NCBI RefSeq assembly: GCF_025398155.2
Contig: NZ_CP104562.2
Location: forward strand, 2,604,001 to 2,668,000
Direction: 5' to 3'
Source of the DNA: Roseateles amylovorans
Lineage (GTDB): Bacteria; Pseudomonadota; Gammaproteobacteria; Burkholderiales; Burkholderiaceae_C
DNA length: 64,000 nt
Shown here: one piece after another, positions 1 through 9,069 of the stretch
Layout of the letters: each line of letters begins with the position of its first letter
How positions within the stretch are numbered: the stretch's first letter is position 1
Translations under genes and position numbers: made by a program
Notes under the pieces: generated by a model
The model's input: the letters and a program-made list of their open reading frames with translations, nothing else
Databases searched by the model: none
Told to the model about the DNA's origin: nothing

Positions 1-1186
1 CGGCGATGTCGTCGGGCAGGGGCAAGCCCAGCTCGGCGCGGATCATGTCGCGCTGGGCCGGGTTGATCATGCGCACCTCGGCGTCCACCAGCACGCTCAC
101 CCCGATCGGCGATCGGTCCAGGATGGTCTGCAGCTGACGGTGCTGGCGTTGCAGGGCGAGGTCCTTGCGTTCGCGGTCGGCGCGGTGGCTGAGTCCGCGC
201 AGCCACATCATCATGAGACCGAAGGCCAGCAGCCCCACCAGCAACGAGATCCACCACCGATAGGCCATCGGCGCGACGCCGGAGAGATCGTCCAGCAGCA
301 CCAGTTGCCACTGGCCGGTGGTGTCATGCCACTCGACGGGCGCCCGTGCCACGGCATGACGCTGGCCATCCAGCTCGATCGTTCGCAGGTTGAGCGCCAA
401 CGGCAGTCGACGCACGGTCTGAGGATCGGCAAACAACTTGCCGAACTGGCGGCTCTCGGTGAGCAGGCGGCTGCGTTCGGGATGCGGGGTGCCGTCGAGC
501 GTGAGACGCCATTCCTCGCGGGTGGCGGCCAGCACCACACCGGTGGGTGAGACCAGGAGCGCGCCGGCGTGACTGCCGGCGTCCAGGAAGCGATCAAGTC
601 CTTCGGCAAAGAAGCGGGCCGAAATCACGCCGATGACTTTGCCCGTCTGCCCTGGCGTTTCATAGATCGGGGCGGAGAGCCAGAAGGTGCGCTTGCCGGT
701 GCTCAGACTGATGCCGGCATACACATTGGGCTGGCCTTGCATGGCCTGTCGAAAGTATTCGCGAAAGCTCACGTCCAGGCCGATGGGCTCCTGGCCCTTT
801 TCGTCCCAGGCGCTGATGAGCACGCCGTCGGCATTCACCACGAAGGTCTGCTGGGAGGCCACGCTGCTGGCCAGCACCTGCAAGGTGTCGGCCGCCGGGC
901 GAGTGCGCCGCGCGAGCGCGACATCCTTGATCTGGGCCGCCGTCTTGAGCGCCGGAGTCAGTTGCCCCGCCAGGGTGACCGCGCCCATGCCGCGGCCGGT
1001 CAAGGTGAAGTTCTGCAGGGCGCTGGCCTCGCGCAGGGCCGTCTGATCCATGGTGCGGCGGTACTCGCTTTCCAGCGAGGCCTGATGCAGCGCACCGGCA
1101 GCCCATCCCAGCACCGCCGCCATCACCAGAGCCAGCAGCCAGCCGGCGCGGCGATGGGCCAGCAACCATCCTGAGACACGACCCAT
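1..1186 (-). CDS. Cache/PAS membrane sensor protein, C-terminal part outside window
   Basis: The open frame runs off the left edge, so only about 395 N-terminal residues are present. The start is the ATG at 1184-1186, preceded by a GGAGGAC ribosome site. A first membrane helix (about residues 14-34) is followed by a roughly 270-residue extracytoplasmic region with the look of a double Cache domain (a VVNADG-like strand, then SxxYFRQAMQG near residue 150, then YxGISLSTG). A second helix lies near 308-329, then a short linker and the start of a PAS domain (LDRSPIGVSVL). Such proteins end in a histidine kinase, diguanylate cyclase or chemoreceptor module. The PAS after the second helix favours a kinase or cyclase, but the output domain cannot be seen. 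Confidence 0.8.
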   Translation of the reverse strand, partial: MGRVSGWLLAHRRAGWLLALVMAAVLGWAAGALHQASLESEYRRTMDQTALREASALQNFTLTGRGMGAVTLAGQLTPALKTAAQIKDVALARRTRPAADTLQVLASSVASQQTFVVNADGVLISAWDEKGQEPIGLDVSFREYFRQAMQGQPNVYAGISLSTGKRTFWLSAPIYETPGQTGKVIGVISARFFAEGLDRFLDAGSHAGALLVSPTGVVLAATREEWRLTLDGTPHPERSRLLTESRQFGKLFADPQTVRRLPLALNLRTIELDGQRHAVARAPVEWHDTTGQWQLVLLDDLSGVAPMAYRWWISLLVGLLAFGLMMMWLRGLSHRADRERKDLALQRQHRQLQTILDRSPIGVSVLVDAEVRMINPAQRDMIRAELGLPLPDDIA

Positions 1187-1360
1187 CCTTGTCCTCCCCG
1201 GAAAGTCCTGGCGGCGTCCGCCGGACCTTTGTGGATGTGAACCCGTCCTGTGCAGTGTAGGGGAGCGCCCGGCGATGGGAAGCCCCCTGTGGAGGGGCAA
1301 CAGAGGCGCCGCCAATGGGCAGGCTGGCCGGGATTGCGCCGCGATGGCGCAGCGGTTCTG

Positions 1361-1700
1361 GAGCGATTGACGCGGGCGAGTGAAGGGGCGACTGAAGGGG
1401 CCACTGAAGGGTGATGGGATGGGTTGAAAGCCGATTGAAAGGCAGCTGAATGTCAGGTGAACGACCGGTCAAAGGTCGCTGCAGAGGCCGCTTCAGAGGT
1501 CGCTTGAAAGTCCTTCAACGGCCTTCAATGGCCATTGAGAGTTCATTGGGACGAAATGCGGACGAAATGCGCGGGGCATTGACACGCGATTGAGGGACCA
1601 TCGCCGGGCATTGACACCCGATGGAGAGGCCATCGCGGCGCGATTGCAACCCCATTGCTGAGTGATTGCAGGGCGATTGAAGGCGATTAAAGGGGCGACT
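1361..1700. repeat. Degenerate gattga/cattga repeat tract in a 0.7 kb non-coding gap
   Basis: The gap between the divergent sensor (1186) and exonuclease (1888) genes contains no convincing gene. About 340 bp of it is an irregular tract in which gattga, cattga, actgaa and cttcaa motifs recur every 8-20 bp, e.g. gcgattgacgcg, ggcattgacac (twice), gacgaaatgcg (twice in tandem) and gcgattgaaggcgatt. The unit is too diverged to give a clean period. It might be decayed tandem repeats or a cluster of binding sites for a DNA-binding protein; neither can be settled from one copy. Confidence 0.5.
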
Positions 1701-1887
1701 GCACTGCGCTGGAGACGCACCGGACGTCATCCATCACCCGTTGCGAGGCCATGCTGCAACGGTCGGGCGGGGTTCGAGGCGCCAACGAGCGGCGATCGGG
1801 GGACGATCGGGAGACAAATGGGGGACAGGCGCGGACGGGTTCACGTCCTACAGCGAACGTGGAGGCAGCCGCACTACGATCGGTGGC

Positions 1888-3087
1888 ATGACCGGACCGG
1901 ATGCCCCTTTCCCCGCAGGCCCGCGCATGGCCGACGAGCCCGCTGAAGCCCCCACCGACCCGTTTCATGACGAGGTCTCTGCCAGGCGGACAGCCCAGTT
2001 GCAGGCCGACCGCGCCTCGATGGCAGCCCAGGCCGGGGACCTGATCGTCGCGCGCCCCGAGGGGCTGTATTGCCCGCCGGGTGACTTCTACATCGACCCA
2101 TGGCGGCCGGTGGACCGGGCGGTGATCACCCATGGCCACAGCGACCATGCGCGCTCGGGACATGCCCACTATCTGGCGCACCGGGACAGCGAGGCGATCC
2201 TGCGGCGGCGGCTGGGCGACGCCATCCAGCTGCAGACGCTGGCCTATGGCGAGGTGGTTCACCATCACGGCGTGCGGGTCTCCCTGCATCCAGCGGGGCA
2301 TGTGCTGGGCTCCGCGCAAGTGCGGCTGGAGCATGGCGGGCGGGTGTGGGTGGCCTCTGGCGACTACAAGCTCGAGGCAGATGGCACCTGCGCGCCCTTC
2401 GAGCCGGTCCGGTGCGACACCTTCATCACCGAATCGACCTTCGGACTGCCGATCTACCGCTGGCCGTCCCAGGCAGTGCTGTTCGCCGAGATCGATGCCT
2501 GGTGGCGCCGCAATGCGGCGGCGGGTCGGGCGTCGGTGCTGTATGCGTATGCGCTCGGGAAGGCGCAGCGCCTGCTGCACGGCGTGGATGCGTCGATCGG
2601 ACCGATCGTTGCGCATGGCGCGGTGGAGCCCTTGAACGAGGTCTACCGCGCGGCGGGTGTCGCGCTGCCGCGCACCTTCCTGGCCACCGACGCGTCACTG
2701 GACAAGGCGGCGCTGTCGCAGGCGCTGGTGATTGCGCCGCCATCTGCGGGCCGGTCGACCTGGTTGCGCCGGTTTGGCGCCGATCCGGCGGACGCCTTCG
2801 CCAGCGGATGGATGCAACTGCGCGGCACGCGTCGTCGGCGCGGCGTGGACCGTGGCTTCGTGGTCTCGGACCATGCGGACTGGCCCGGGCTGCAAGCGGC
2901 GATCCGTGCCACCGGCGCGGAGCGGATTTTCGTCACCCATGGCAGCGTGCCGGTGATGGTGCGCTGGCTCAATGAGCAGGGCCTGCGTGCGCAGTCCTTT
3001 GCCACCGAATACGGCGACGAGGACGACGGCCCGGAGCGCCCCGAGGCCCCAGCGCCGGACGCCGCAGCGCAGCAGGAGCCCGCATGA
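1888..3087 (+). CDS. Ligase-associated MBL-fold DNA exonuclease
   Basis: Metallo-beta-lactamase fold nuclease of the ligase-associated DNA damage response group, expected to trim DNA ends before sealing. It carries the N-terminal signature ARPEGLYCPPGDFYIDPW and the metal motif VITHGHSDHARSGH (HxHxDH), then HPAGHVLGSAQ and SGDYK strands and a late FVTHG histidine. The frame is open from 1741 (448 aa), but the first 50 residues are not family-like. I place the start at ATG 1888 (399 aa); ATG 1927 is also possible and no start has a good ribosome site. Its stop overlaps the ligase start (ATGA), so the two are translationally coupled. The acidic, Pro/Ala-rich last 25 residues are probably disordered. 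Confidence 0.88.
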   Translation: MTGPDAPFPAGPRMADEPAEAPTDPFHDEVSARRTAQLQADRASMAAQAGDLIVARPEGLYCPPGDFYIDPWRPVDRAVITHGHSDHARSGHAHYLAHRDSEAILRRRLGDAIQLQTLAYGEVVHHHGVRVSLHPAGHVLGSAQVRLEHGGRVWVASGDYKLEADGTCAPFEPVRCDTFITESTFGLPIYRWPSQAVLFAEIDAWWRRNAAAGRASVLYAYALGKAQRLLHGVDASIGPIVAHGAVEPLNEVYRAAGVALPRTFLATDASLDKAALSQALVIAPPSAGRSTWLRRFGADPADAFASGWMQLRGTRRRRGVDRGFVVSDHADWPGLQAAIRATGAERIFVTHGSVPVMVRWLNEQGLRAQSFATEYGDEDDGPERPEAPAPDAAAQQEPA

Positions 3088-5066
3088 AGGCGTTTGCGGC
3101 GCTGTATCGCGAGCTGGACGCGTCCACCGGCAGCCTGGCCAAGCAGGCCGCACTGCAGGCCTACCTGCGCCAGGCGCCCTCGGAGGATGCCGCTTGGGCG
3201 GTGTACTTCCTGGCCGGCGGCAAACCCCGCCAGTTGGTGCCGAATGCCTTGCTGCGTGCGCAGGCCCGGCTGACTGCGGGCCTGCCCGAATGGCTGTTCG
3301 ACGAGAGCTACGAAGCGGTCGGCGACTTGGCCGAGACCATCTCACTGCTGTTGCCGGAACCGACCGAGGTGGCGGAGCGCCCGCTCTCGGCCTGGATGCG
3401 GGATCACCTGCTGCCCTTGCGTGGACAGGCGCCAGACGCCCTGGCGCTGACGCTGCAAAGCCAATGGGCGACCTTGGATCCGGCGCAGCGCTTCGTCTAC
3501 TTCAAGCTGATCACCGGGGCCTTCCGGGTGGGGGTGTCCAAGCTGCAGGTCACCCAGGCGCTGGCGGCGGTGAGCGGGGTCGATGCCAAGGTCATCGCCC
3601 AGCGCCTGATGGGCTACACCCACATCGGGGCGCGGCCGGCCGCGGCGGACTATGAGGCACTGGTCGCGCCCGCCGACGTCGATGCGGCGGACAGTCCCGC
3701 GCGCGGCGGGCAGCCGTATCCGTTCTTCCTGGCGCATCCGTTCAACTTGCCGCTGGCGCAATTCGACGAGGCGCTGGGGGCAACCACCGATTGGTTGGTC
3801 GAATGGAAGTGGGACGGCATCCGTGCGCAACTGGTCAAGCGCGACGGGCAGGTCTCGATCTGGTCGCGCGGCGAGGAGCTGCTGACGGATCGCTTTCCGG
3901 AACTGCGTGCCATGGGCGAGGCTTTGCCCGACGGCACCGTGGTGGATGGCGAGATCCTGATCTGGCGCGAGGGGCGTGCGCAGCCCTTTGCCGAACTGCA
4001 ACAGCGCATCGGCCGCAAGACGCTGAGTGCGAAGCTGCTGCGGGACCTGCCGGCTGTGCTGTGCGTCTACGACCTGCTGGAGGCCGAGGGCGAGGATCTG
4101 CGGGATCGGCCTCAGCGGGAGCGTCGCCAAGGTTTGGAGGCGCTGGTGGCGGCGCACCCGATGCCGGGATTGGAACTGAGTCCGCTGATCGATGGCGCGA
4201 CCTGGGCCGATCTGGCCCGTGTGCGCGAACAGGCCCGGGCCCTGGGCGTGGAGGGCATGATGCTCAAGCGCGCCGATGCCCGCTACGGCGTGGGCCGCAC
4301 CAAGGAGGTGGGCGTGTGGTGGAAGTGGAAGATCGATCCGCTGTCGGTGGACGCGGTGCTGATCTATGCGCAGCGTGGTCATGGCCGTCGGGCGAGCCTC
4401 TATTCGGATTACACCTTTGCGGTCTGGAACGGTCCGCCGGACGACGCGGCACGGCAGTTGGTGCCGTTTGCCAAGGCCTATTCCGGCCTGACCGATGCGG
4501 AAATCGGCCAGGTGGATGCGGTGATCCGCAAGACCACGATCGAGACGTTCGGCCCGGTGCGCAGCGTGACACCGACCCTGGTGTTCGAACTGGGCTTCGA
4601 AGGCATTGCCCGCAGCGCGCGGCACAAGAGCGGCATCGCGGTGCGCTTCCCGCGGATGCTGCGTCGGCGTGAGGACAAGCCGGTGGCGGAGGCTGACACC
4701 TTGCAGACGCTGCAGGCGCTGCTGCCGGTCGATCCCTCCTCAGGCACGCCGGGTCAGGGGCCTGCGGCACCGCCTGCCCGGGCGCGGCGAAAAGCCAAGC
4801 CAGCGGACACGGACCGCGAGACCGAAGCGGTCAGCGACATGCCCGGATCAGCCGCGGCGATGGGCTCGCGCGTGTCCGTGCCCGAGCCTGGCGCGGCCTT
4901 GGCCGTGCCTGGTACCGACGGATGGTCCTCGAAGGGGCGAAGCCGTGGCGTTGACTCTGCGCCTGCCCATGTCCTTACCGATGCCGATGCCGATGCCAAT
5001 ACCGATGCCGGCATGGATGCGCAGGCCGAAGCCGACGCCGATGTGCACCCGGAGGACGCGCGTTGA
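3084..5066 (+). CDS. ATP-dependent DNA ligase with long disordered tail
   Basis: Seals nicks using ATP; second gene of the ligase-associated repair cassette. An N-terminal ligase domain (about 1-200) precedes the nucleotidyltransferase core with adenylation motif EWKWDGIRAQ (catalytic Lys242), then VVDGEILIW, GVEGMMLKR and WWKWKIDPLSVDAVL, and an OB-fold to about residue 530. Relatives of this type are usually about 530-560 residues. The extra 110 residues here are low complexity, ending in an acidic Asp/Ala tract coded by gatgcc hexamer repeats (4980-5009). The start ATG overlaps the exonuclease stop and the stop overlaps the helicase TTG start (TTGA). No Ku or primase domain is present, so this is not a LigD-type NHEJ ligase. 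Confidence 0.93.
   Translation: MKAFAALYRELDASTGSLAKQAALQAYLRQAPSEDAAWAVYFLAGGKPRQLVPNALLRAQARLTAGLPEWLFDESYEAVGDLAETISLLLPEPTEVAERPLSAWMRDHLLPLRGQAPDALALTLQSQWATLDPAQRFVYFKLITGAFRVGVSKLQVTQALAAVSGVDAKVIAQRLMGYTHIGARPAAADYEALVAPADVDAADSPARGGQPYPFFLAHPFNLPLAQFDEALGATTDWLVEWKWDGIRAQLVKRDGQVSIWSRGEELLTDRFPELRAMGEALPDGTVVDGEILIWREGRAQPFAELQQRIGRKTLSAKLLRDLPAVLCVYDLLEAEGEDLRDRPQRERRQGLEALVAAHPMPGLELSPLIDGATWADLARVREQARALGVEGMMLKRADARYGVGRTKEVGVWWKWKIDPLSVDAVLIYAQRGHGRRASLYSDYTFAVWNGPPDDAARQLVPFAKAYSGLTDAEIGQVDAVIRKTTIETFGPVRSVTPTLVFELGFEGIARSARHKSGIAVRFPRMLRRREDKPVAEADTLQTLQALLPVDPSSGTPGQGPAAPPARARRKAKPADTDRETEAVSDMPGSAAAMGSRVSVPEPGAALAVPGTDGWSSKGRSRGVDSAPAHVLTDADADANTDAGMDAQAEADADVHPEDAR
4980..5009. 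repeat. gatgcc hexanucleotide repeat in the ligase tail
   Basis: Five 6-bp units (gatgcc x3, aatacc, gatgcc) lie in frame inside the 3' end of the DNA ligase gene and code for alternating Asp-Ala residues. Because the unit is a multiple of three, copy-number change would lengthen or shorten the tail without a frameshift. Confidence 0.8.
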
Positions 5067-8065
5067 GGAAGCAGAAGGGGTCGGTGCAGGAAGACTGGTT
5101 GGCGCAGCAGGGATGGTCGGCGTTTCCGTTCCAGCGACAGGTGTGGGACGCCATGGCGCAGGGCCGGAGTGGACTGCTGCACTCCAGCACTGGCAGTGGC
5201 AAGACACTGGCGGTGTGGCTGGGCGCGTTGGCGGCGCTGCGCGAGGGCGAGACGGCAGTGCCAACGCGCACACGTGGAGGCAAGGCCCTCGCGCCGGCGC
5301 TGACCGTGCTCTGGATCACACCGATGCGCGCGCTCGCCGCCGACACGATGCGGGCCCTGCAGGCCCCGATGGCGGCGCTGTGCCCTGACTGGTCGATCGG
5401 CCTGCGCAGCGGCGACACCACCTCCGCCCAGCGCGCCGCGCAGGATCGGCGGCTGCCGACGGTGCTGGTCACGACGCCCGAAAGCCTGTCCCTGCTGCTG
5501 TCTCGTGCCGATGCGCGCGATCAATTGGGCCAGGTGCGGCTGGCCGTCGTCGACGAATGGCATGAGCTGATGGGCAACAAGCGCGGTGTGCAGACGCAAC
5601 TGGCGTTGGCGCGATTGCGAGCCTTTCGGCGGGAGCGGCTCAGCCCAGGCGATGCGTTGAGTCCCTCGAGGTCGTCGGGTCCGTCGAATGCCTCGGAGCC
5701 CTCAGAGCCCTCAGAGGTGCCGTCTTCATCCGACGACTCGATGGCGCCCGTGCGGCCCGCCAGGCGCACGCGTGCCAGTGGCCGGGCCGCCAAGGCCTCT
5801 GATGCATCCGCGTCAGCCTCGTCATCCGCGTCGGCCGCGTCGGCCGCACCGTCGGCTTTATCCGCTTCATCGGCCTGCGCAGCGGCATGGATCGCATCCT
5901 CCGCATCCTCCGCATCCACCGAATCCACCGCATTGCCTGCGACGCCGGCATCGACGATCCGTGCCGCGCCCTTGATGACCTGGGGCTTGTCGGCCACGCT
6001 GGGCAATCTGGAGGAGGCGCTGAAAACGTTGCTCGGGACCGATGGATCGATCGACGGTGCGTCGGGTCACCTCGCACCGGTGCTGGTCCAGGGTGAGACC
6101 GACAAGACGATGGTCATTGACACGCTGCTGCCCGCCACCGCCGAGCGCTTCGCCTGGGCGGGCCACATGGGGCTGCGGATGCTGCCGCAGGTGGTCGAGG
6201 CGATCGAGTCCAGCGCGAGCTGCCTGGTCTTCACCAACATGCGCTCGCAGGCGGAGCGCTGGTACCGGGCCTTGCTGGAAGCGCGGCCGGACTGGGCCGG
6301 CGTGCTCGCTCTGCACCACGGCTCGCTGGACCGCGAGGTGCGGGAGTGGGTGGAACTGGGCTTGAAGGAAGGCCGCATCAAGGCGGCGGTCTGCACCTCC
6401 AGCCTGGACCTGGGCGTGGACTTCCTGCCGGTCGATCGGGTGTTGCAGATCGGCTCGGCCAAGGGTGTGGCGCGGCTGGTGCAGCGGGCCGGTCGCTCCG
6501 GTCATGCGCCGGGGCGACCGTCGCGGATCACGTTGGTACCCACCCACAGCCTCGAGTTGGTGGAGGCCGCTGCCGCGCGCGAAGCGGTGCACGCCGGTCA
6601 GATCGAAGCCCGCCACAGCCCCCGCGAGCCGCTGGACGTGATGGTGCAGCACTTGGTCACGGTCGCGCTGGGCGGCGGGTTCCGACCCGAGACTCTGCTG
6701 GACGAAGTTCGGACGACAGTGGCCTATCAGTCCTTGTCCGACGCGTCCTGGCAGTGGTGCCTGGACTTCGTCCGCCAGGGCGGACCCTCGCTGGCGGCCT
6801 ATCCGGACTATCACCGGGTGATTCCGGACGAGGCCGGTGTCTGGCGGGTGCCCGATGCCCGGCTGGCGCGGCGGCACCGGGTCAACATCGGCACCATCGT
6901 GAGTGATGCGGCGGTCACGGTGCAGTATTTGAGCGGCGGCAAATTGGGGACGGTCGAGGAGGGTTTCATCGGGCGCTTGCGTCCGGGCGATGCCTTCATG
7001 TTCAGCGGCCGATTGCTGGAGCTGGTGCGGGTGGAGCAGATGACGGCCCTGGTGCGACGCGCCACCGCGGGCCGCGCGGCGCTGCCCCGATGGAATGGCG
7101 GCCGGATGCCGCTGTCCAGCACCTTGGCCGATGCGGTGCTGCGCGAGTTGGCAGCGGCCGATGCCGGGTTGGACACGTCACCGGAGATGGCCTGCGTCCG
7201 GCCGCTGATCGACATCCAGCGGCGTTGGTCCGGCGTGCCGGCGCCCGAGGTGCTGGTGGTGGAGACCCTCAAGTCCCGCGAGGGCTGGCACCTGTTCCTC
7301 TATCCGTTTGCCGGCCGCCAGGTCCACCTGGGCCTGGCCGGTTTGATGGCCTGGCGGGCGGCGCAACCGGAATCCGGCACGTTCTCGATCGCGCTGAATG
7401 ACTACGGCATCGAGCTGCTCAGCGCCAAGCCCATCGATTGGGCGGAACGGCTGCCCTCGCTGCTGACGCTGCCGCCGATGGAGGATCTGCTGCATGAAGT
7501 GCTGGCCAGTCTCAATGCCACCGAGCTGGCGCGCCGGCGCTTTCGCGAGATCGCGCGGATCGCGGGACTGATCTTCCAGAGCCACCCCGGTGAGCGGCGC
7601 AGCAATCGACAGTTGCAGGCCTCCGCGACGCTGTTCTTCGAGGTGTTCCAGCAATATGACCCCCAGAACCGGCTGCTGGTGCAGGCCGAACAGGAACTGC
7701 TCACGCAGGAGCTGGATGTGCAGCAACTCGCCGGCGCGCTGGGACGCATCGCGACCCAGACGGTGCGGGTGCATGCGCTGCGCAAGCCCACGCCGCTGGC
7801 CTTTCCTTTGATGGTGGAACGCTTCCGCGAGAAGCTGAGCAACGAGCCACTGGGCGAACGCATTGCGCGCATGGTGTCCGAGTTGGAACGCAGTGCCGGC
7901 GGTGAGACCGTGGGCACCGCGCATGAACGCGCGGAGCGGGTGTATGCGAAGGAAGGGGCGCCGGAATGGGCGATCGGCACGGTGGACGCGTCGCTGGCGA
8001 TGGAGCCGCGCGGTGAAGCGCCGTCGTCCCGTCGGGACGGGCGGGCGCGGCGGGGGCGTCGCTGA
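5063..8065 (+). CDS. Lhr-like ligase-associated DEXH-box helicase with inserted low-complexity region
   Basis: Superfamily 2 DNA helicase of the Lhr-core type that travels with the ligase and exonuclease. Walker A SSTGSGKT is at residues 41-48, motif Ia ITPMRALAAD near 85, TTPESL near 137, DEWH at 164-167, motif III SAT at 310-312, then a second RecA lobe with LHHGSLDREVR, SSLDLGVDF and QRAGRSGH, and the Lhr winged-helix/C-terminal domains. Residues about 192-303, between DEWH and SAT, are a Ser/Ala-rich insertion that explains the 1000-residue length (relatives are about 800-850). The start is a TTG at 5063 with GGAGG 7 nt upstream, overlapping the ligase stop, so expression is coupled. Confidence 0.92.
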   Translation: MRKQKGSVQEDWLAQQGWSAFPFQRQVWDAMAQGRSGLLHSSTGSGKTLAVWLGALAALREGETAVPTRTRGGKALAPALTVLWITPMRALAADTMRALQAPMAALCPDWSIGLRSGDTTSAQRAAQDRRLPTVLVTTPESLSLLLSRADARDQLGQVRLAVVDEWHELMGNKRGVQTQLALARLRAFRRERLSPGDALSPSRSSGPSNASEPSEPSEVPSSSDDSMAPVRPARRTRASGRAAKASDASASASSSASAASAAPSALSASSACAAAWIASSASSASTESTALPATPASTIRAAPLMTWGLSATLGNLEEALKTLLGTDGSIDGASGHLAPVLVQGETDKTMVIDTLLPATAERFAWAGHMGLRMLPQVVEAIESSASCLVFTNMRSQAERWYRALLEARPDWAGVLALHHGSLDREVREWVELGLKEGRIKAAVCTSSLDLGVDFLPVDRVLQIGSAKGVARLVQRAGRSGHAPGRPSRITLVPTHSLELVEAAAAREAVHAGQIEARHSPREPLDVMVQHLVTVALGGGFRPETLLDEVRTTVAYQSLSDASWQWCLDFVRQGGPSLAAYPDYHRVIPDEAGVWRVPDARLARRHRVNIGTIVSDAAVTVQYLSGGKLGTVEEGFIGRLRPGDAFMFSGRLLELVRVEQMTALVRRATAGRAALPRWNGGRMPLSSTLADAVLRELAAADAGLDTSPEMACVRPLIDIQRRWSGVPAPEVLVVETLKSREGWHLFLYPFAGRQVHLGLAGLMAWRAAQPESGTFSIALNDYGIELLSAKPIDWAERLPSLLTLPPMEDLLHEVLASLNATELARRRFREIARIAGLIFQSHPGERRSNRQLQASATLFFEVFQQYDPQNRLLVQAEQELLTQELDVQQLAGALGRIATQTVRVHALRKPTPLAFPLMVERFREKLSNEPLGERIARMVSELERSAGGETVGTAHERAERVYAKEGAPEWAIGTVDASLAMEPRGEAPSSRRDGRARRGRR

Positions 8066-8203
8066 TGGGCCTCCGGGGACGAAGGGTGTGGGGGCTGCTC
8101 GCCGTTTTTGCCTTTCAGGCCAGGTCGGCGGAATGTGGCGTGGAGCGCTCCGCGGCCGAGGTGGGGCGGCTTCATCGGGATGAAACCGGGCGATGATGAG
8201 GGA

Positions 8204-9034
8204 ATGACGACGTTGATGAGGGATGCCGCCATCGAGCCTTCACCCGGGGCCGTGGCGTTGCCATTGGCGGGGGAATCCGTCTGGCTGCTACCGCAGCGGG
8301 CGCTTTGGTGGCCGGCGGCGGACACGATGTTCGTCGCCGACGTGCATCTGGGCAAGGCCGCGAGCTTCCGTGCCCTGGGCCAGCCGGTGCCATCCGGCAC
8401 CACGCGCGACAACCTGGATCGTCTCAGTGACCTCATCGATCGCTTTCAGGCCAAGCGTCTGGTGGTGCTGGGGGACTTTCTGCATGCCGCCACGGCGCAG
8501 CAGAGCCAGGTGATCGAGCCGGCGACGCAGTGGCGGGCGCGGCATGCCGATCTGGTGTGCGTGCTGGTGCGAGGCAATCACGACAGCCATGCGGGCGATC
8601 CGCCGCCGTCGCTGAGGTTCGAGATCGTCGATGAGCCGCATCCGCTGGGACCGTTCCTGGCCTGCCACATGCCGGCGCACGCCGCAGGCGGCGCGTCCAT
8701 CGATGTGGCGGGCAGCGGATCGACAGGGTTCGCCAACGATGCATCGAATGCATCGAATGCATCCGGCGGAGCCAGCGACGGCCCGGCGGTGCGCGTCCGT
8801 CTGGCCGGGCACCTGCATCCAGCAGTGTGGCTGAGGGGGCCGGCTGCGGACCGCCTGCGCCTGCCTTGCTTTTGCAAGACGGCGGACCAGCTGATCCTCC
8901 CGGCCTTCGGCGCGTTCACCGGTTCGACGGTGTCAGGACTACCGGCCGACGCACGCTGTTACCCGATCGGCGGAGGCCGGGTGCACGGGCCGATCGCAAG
9001 CGGCGGGTCGGGGCCGCGCTGGCGTCGGGGCTGA
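8204..9034 (+). CDS. pdeM: Ligase-associated metallophosphoesterase (PdeM-like)
   Basis: Calcineurin-like phosphoesterase, last gene of the ligase-associated cassette, expected to act as a nuclease or phosphodiesterase on DNA ends. Metal motifs appear in order: ADVHLGKAASF (DxH), VLGDFLH (GD), VRGNHDSH (GNHD), CHMP and AGHLHPAVW (GHxH). A short Ser/Asn/Ala-rich stretch before the last motif is coded by a tandem gcatcgaat repeat (about 8740-8763). The frame is open from 8108, but residues before MTTLMRDAA look like translated spacer, so I start at ATG 8204 (276 aa), after a GAGGGA that is rather close. It sits 138 nt after the helicase, the loosest link in the cassette. Confidence 0.87.
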   Translation: MTTLMRDAAIEPSPGAVALPLAGESVWLLPQRALWWPAADTMFVADVHLGKAASFRALGQPVPSGTTRDNLDRLSDLIDRFQAKRLVVLGDFLHAATAQQSQVIEPATQWRARHADLVCVLVRGNHDSHAGDPPPSLRFEIVDEPHPLGPFLACHMPAHAAGGASIDVAGSGSTGFANDASNASNASGGASDGPAVRVRLAGHLHPAVWLRGPAADRLRLPCFCKTADQLILPAFGAFTGSTVSGLPADARCYPIGGGRVHGPIASGGSGPRWRRG

Positions 9035-9069
9035 CGGTCCCACGCGGGGCGGTGAAGGCTCAGTGGGGG

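Noticed and set aside
3084..5066. LigD-type NHEJ ligase
   Set aside because: No primase or phosphoesterase domain in the protein and no Ku gene nearby; neighbours are those of the ligase-associated cassette.
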